Shown one piece after another: positions 61,382-64,000 of a stretch of DNA of 64,000 nt. This DNA comes from Dimorphilus gyrociliatus (lineage: Eukaryota; Annelida; Polychaeta; Dinophilidae): positions 2,714,504 through 2,778,503 of the forward strand of contig CAJFCJ010000003.1 in assembly GCA_904063045.1 (NCBI GenBank), in the 5' to 3' direction. Under the pieces are notes generated by a model. That model saw only the letters and a list, made by a program, of their open reading frames with translations. It was not told the origin of the DNA and did not search any database. Numbering within the stretch: position 1 is the stretch's first letter; the number at the start of each line of letters is the position of its first letter. The translations under genes and the position numbers were made by a program.

Positions 61382-61959
61382 TCTATAAATAAACGATTGT
61401 TTACAAAAATCGAAAATATATAAGAACGTTACATAATGAGCTATTGTTTATTTCTTTCCATAAAATAACATATATTTATTATATATAGATAGAAAGTGTA
61501 AAAGTGCCAAAATTATAACTAGAAATGTAACATATTTGAATCTAATTAACATATTTTGTAATAAATGTAACTGATAAACAAAGTATAAACACCAAAAGAA
61601 AAATAGCTTGATAATCTAATTGTTACGTTATGTATAAAATACATTCTTCCATTTAATCAGTTTTGTTTATTTTTCGTCCTAATTTTCAGACAGAACTCAT
61701 ATTTGAATAGTTGTAATATTTTAGCCTATTATTTTAGATGATAAACATTGTAAAAGAATCAGAAAGTATCTTTTTTTAGTACACAATTTTTTTATCATTT
61801 AAAAAGAAATCATTAGTTGAAAATTGATTAATTCTTTTCTAAATAGTTATTTTCCGTTGAAATTCATCGATTTTCTTAAAAAGAATCTGCTAAAAATTTA
61901 AAATGCGTTATTTAATATTTGTTTTTATATTGGGAAACTCTAAAAGATTTATATATTGA

Positions 61960-62198
61960 TATCGTTGATTGGACGTATTACAAGTTTTGTAATAAACGCG
62001 TTGATTGGTTGTTGAGTTGATGAAATATGTAAAGTCTACACTCATACATAGTAATAAGGTACTCGCCACGGATGCGATAAACTGACTTCCTTTTTATATG
62101 CTGATAAGATTGATTGTGTTATTAATAATAATTTGTCGGTTTTACATCGGTGAAATAATTGATTTATATCAGAACTTTTCAACCTTCATTGTTTAAAG
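61960..62198 (+). promoter_or_regulatory. Candidate Rab3 promoter and 5' untranslated exon
   Basis: Contains two ATTGG words (CCAAT-box core) at about 61,968 and 62,004, with GATTGGACG and GATTGGTTG contexts, and ends in AAAG|GTAACT (62,198/62,199), a plausible donor. The Rab3 ATG at 63,134 is directly preceded by a plausible acceptor (AAACAG). A ~930-nt intron in the 5' UTR would join them. Inference only. Confidence 0.3.
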
Positions 62199-63133
62199 GT
62201 AACTATTTCGATTTTATAAAAGATCGGTAAGAAAACGATAAAGGAAACAGTTGTTAACGTATAAGATCACTTGTGGACTTATATTATCGCCCACATATTT
62301 CTTAATTATTTATTGTAAATAAATTATTATTATATTAAATATTTAACGCATCTTATTAAATAACAGGAACGTATTTTGATTTTTAAACAGATATAATGAG
62401 GGGTGATTATTTCATACAAGTTAGAATTAAGTTTTCCTTTTTTATAATTATTTCAAAAGTTCTTTCCTAGCTTTTTATTATAGAATAGTACATAATTCAA
62501 TATAAACTTAATCTTCTCATGATTATTCACCTCATTAAATAGTTTGAAGTCATAATTTTCTAATTTATACAAATATATAAAGAATACATTTGTAAACAAA
62601 CGCTGTTACAATATAATTTTCTCTATTCTCTCGCTGAATTTTCCATTAATTTTTTACAATTAATTGAAGAAATGACCTTGTAAGCGTCACTCTTCAATAT
62701 AATAGGCTTATAATACTTCCTTCATGTACTATTAATAGAAAATATTGGCAAGCGAGTTTTGTATGAAAGAACTGAAAAGAGTGAATAAAGAAAATCTATA
62801 TGGTCGACTAGTTTCTTTATTCAGTCACTCCTCCCCTATTTTTTTTTTTGACATATTGATAAAAAAAAAGAGAAAGCAAAAACCACCATGATTTTGGAAT
62901 TAAAATTGTAACTCTTTCCAATATGTTTCTATCCATATTTAAATATTAAGCTGTCTTCACCCAGCCATTAAACCGATTTAGATGCTTCTCTTTAAAAAAA
63001 CAGAATCATAAAGCTATGTTTTCTTTATTAACATTTCTTCATTACTAATATAATATATTCGAACTGTCTATGTTTACATATTTATCTCTTTTTTTTTTAA
63101 AAAAAAAGAATTATATCCGCTAACGTTAAACAG

Positions 63134-63537
63134 ATGGCAAGCATGAGCGGAACTAACGACGCAGCTGATCAGAATTTTGATTATATGTTTAAATTGCTAA
63201 TTATTGGCAATTCTAGCGTTGGAAAGACGTCATTTCTATTTAGATATGCTGATGATAAATTTACACAAGCATTTGTCTCAACTGTTGGAATTGACTTTAA
63301 AGTTAAAACGATATTTAGGCAAGATAAAAGAGTAAAATTGCAGATATGGGATACTGCTGGACAAGAAAGGTTAACTAGACATTACAGCTTCTATTTTAAG
63401 AATTTTATTACAGTAGAAATTTTTTATTACTTAAACAGATATAGAACAATTACAACAGCATATTATAGAGGTGCTATGGGCTTTCTCTTAATGTATGACG
63501 TCACAAACGAGGAAAGTTTCAATGCTGTCCAAGACTG
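63134..63537 (+). CDS. RAB3: Rab3 small GTPase, N-terminal part (gene continues past window)
   Basis: Exons 63134-63369 and 63439-63537, with a donor GTACGT-type site after the second. The protein regulates synaptic and secretory vesicle exocytosis and cycles between GTP and GDP on membranes. The 111 residues seen include the Rab3 hallmark [20 protein letters not shown] (P-loop GNSSVGKT), [14 protein letters not shown] (switch I), WDTAGQER (switch II) and [15 protein letters not shown] followed by [11 protein letters not shown]. The remaining exons, with NKCD, the hypervariable tail and the prenylated Cys end, lie beyond base 64,000. Confidence 0.95.
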
Positions 63538-63635
63538 GTACGTTTTTAACACTTAATCATTTTCAATAGATAAATATTTTTTATTGAGTACAAAATATAG
63601 TCTGGCATTTATACATGTTCAACATTAAAAATATG

Positions 63636-63651
63636 CTGTATATATATACAG

Positions 63652-63687
<36 letters not shown>
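63636..63687. repeat. AT-rich palindromic microsatellite in a Rab3 intron
   Basis: TATATATACAGTATATG followed by (AT)n, about 52 bp; the left part is self-complementary. Confidence 0.9.
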
Positions 63688-63688
<1 letters not shown>

Positions 63689-63927
63689 CATGATTAATCC
63701 AACACCATATAAGTAATTTTTCCTTCCTTCTTAAAGAAACACTCGAAGATTATAATAGTAATTCTATATGATTTATATCACTTAGTAACGAATGAAAGAA
63801 AGTCACATTGAGAATAGAATATATAACAATAATAATAAAATACCAAATTTAATTATATTATTTCAATTAATTGGCTTTCTTATTACTATTTAATGCTGCA
63901 ATACTTTCCTTTTTTTTTCGTATTCCA

Positions 63928-63938
63928 TCTCTCTCTCC

Positions 63939-63991
<53 letters not shown>
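63928..63991. repeat. (CT)n tract at the right edge
   Basis: A CT-rich run of about 64 bp with few interruptions, inside the Rab3 intron that runs off the window. Confidence 0.9.
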
Positions 63992-63992
<1 letters not shown>

Positions 63993-64000
63993 TTCTCTTT

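Larger units (their letters stand above)
60973..63133. other. Non-coding stretch upstream of Rab3
   Basis: No supported coding exon. AT-rich with homopolymers and the microsatellite at 61,335. A more complex patch at about 61,960-62,200 is the best candidate for the Rab3 promoter or leader. Confidence 0.5.

Noticed and set aside
63498-63505. A CRE-like TGACGTCA inside Rab3
   Set aside because: It encodes conserved residues (YDVTNEE) of Rab3, so its presence is explained by the protein.
1-64000. Transposons, tRNA/rRNA genes, CRISPR arrays or viral insertions
   Set aside because: No transposase, reverse transcriptase, integrase, terminal repeats, tRNA B-box with matching A-box, or repeat-spacer array was seen. 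Repeats are simple microsatellites.

Overview
The window is animal nuclear DNA: very AT-rich, with spliced genes, mostly 45-100 nt introns (GT-AG, plus two apparent GC-AG), abundant AT/CT microsatellites, and bilaterian gene families such as a Rab3-type GTPase, class I HDAC, OCRL-type phosphatase, EGF/laminin-G matrix protein and rhodopsin-like GPCR. A small, compact-genome invertebrate (spiralian or annelid-like) fits best, but the species cannot be fixed from the sequence. No tRNA, rRNA, CRISPR array or recognisable transposon was seen. Exon boundaries below were inferred by eye from reading frame, splice-site dinucleotides and family alignment.

Layout. 1-14,388 has no recognisable coding exon. 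It holds microsatellites and several islands of higher-complexity, GC-richer sequence that look like promoters or enhancers (about 2.4-2.8, 6.3-6.8, 9.2-9.5 and 11.8-12.2 kb). 14,389-23,912 (minus) is an OCRL/INPP5B inositol polyphosphate 5-phosphatase in about 19 exons. 24,904-27,947 (minus) is a chromodomain protein with a long disordered middle and an unrecognised conserved-looking C-terminus. 28,940-30,952 (minus) is a single-pass membrane protein whose ectodomain is two copies of an unrecognised module. 31,762-33,595 (plus) holds two tandem paralogues with Met-Gly-Gly N-termini and a shared domain that may be ParB/sulfiredoxin-like.

33.8-55.6 kb is a dense block in which neighbouring genes alternate strand: a secreted LDL-A/EGF/laminin-G protein (minus) with an intronless GPCR nested antisense in one intron; CZIB zinc-binding protein (plus); RNA polymerase II subunit RPB4 (minus); a mitochondrial-type deoxynucleoside kinase (plus); HDAC8-like deacetylase (minus); an SLC36-like amino-acid transporter (plus); and an ATP10-type phospholipid flippase (minus). 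Three head-to-head pairs share short divergent promoters, and the tail-to-tail gaps are 120-370 bp.

56.1-61.0 kb carries two tandem paralogues of a divergent family ending in a SOCS-box-like motif. 61-63.1 kb is non-coding and probably holds the Rab3 5' leader. 63,134 to the right edge is the start of a Rab3 gene that continues outside the window.

The genes do not form one pathway. OCRL, the P4-ATPase and Rab3 all act in membrane trafficking, while RPB4, HDAC8, CZIB and the nucleoside kinase are housekeeping genes. The least explained content is the Met-Gly-Gly pair, the duplicated-module membrane protein, the SOCS-box-like pair, the chromodomain protein's C-terminus, a foldable element in an OCRL intron, and a sequence shared between two promoter-like islands.
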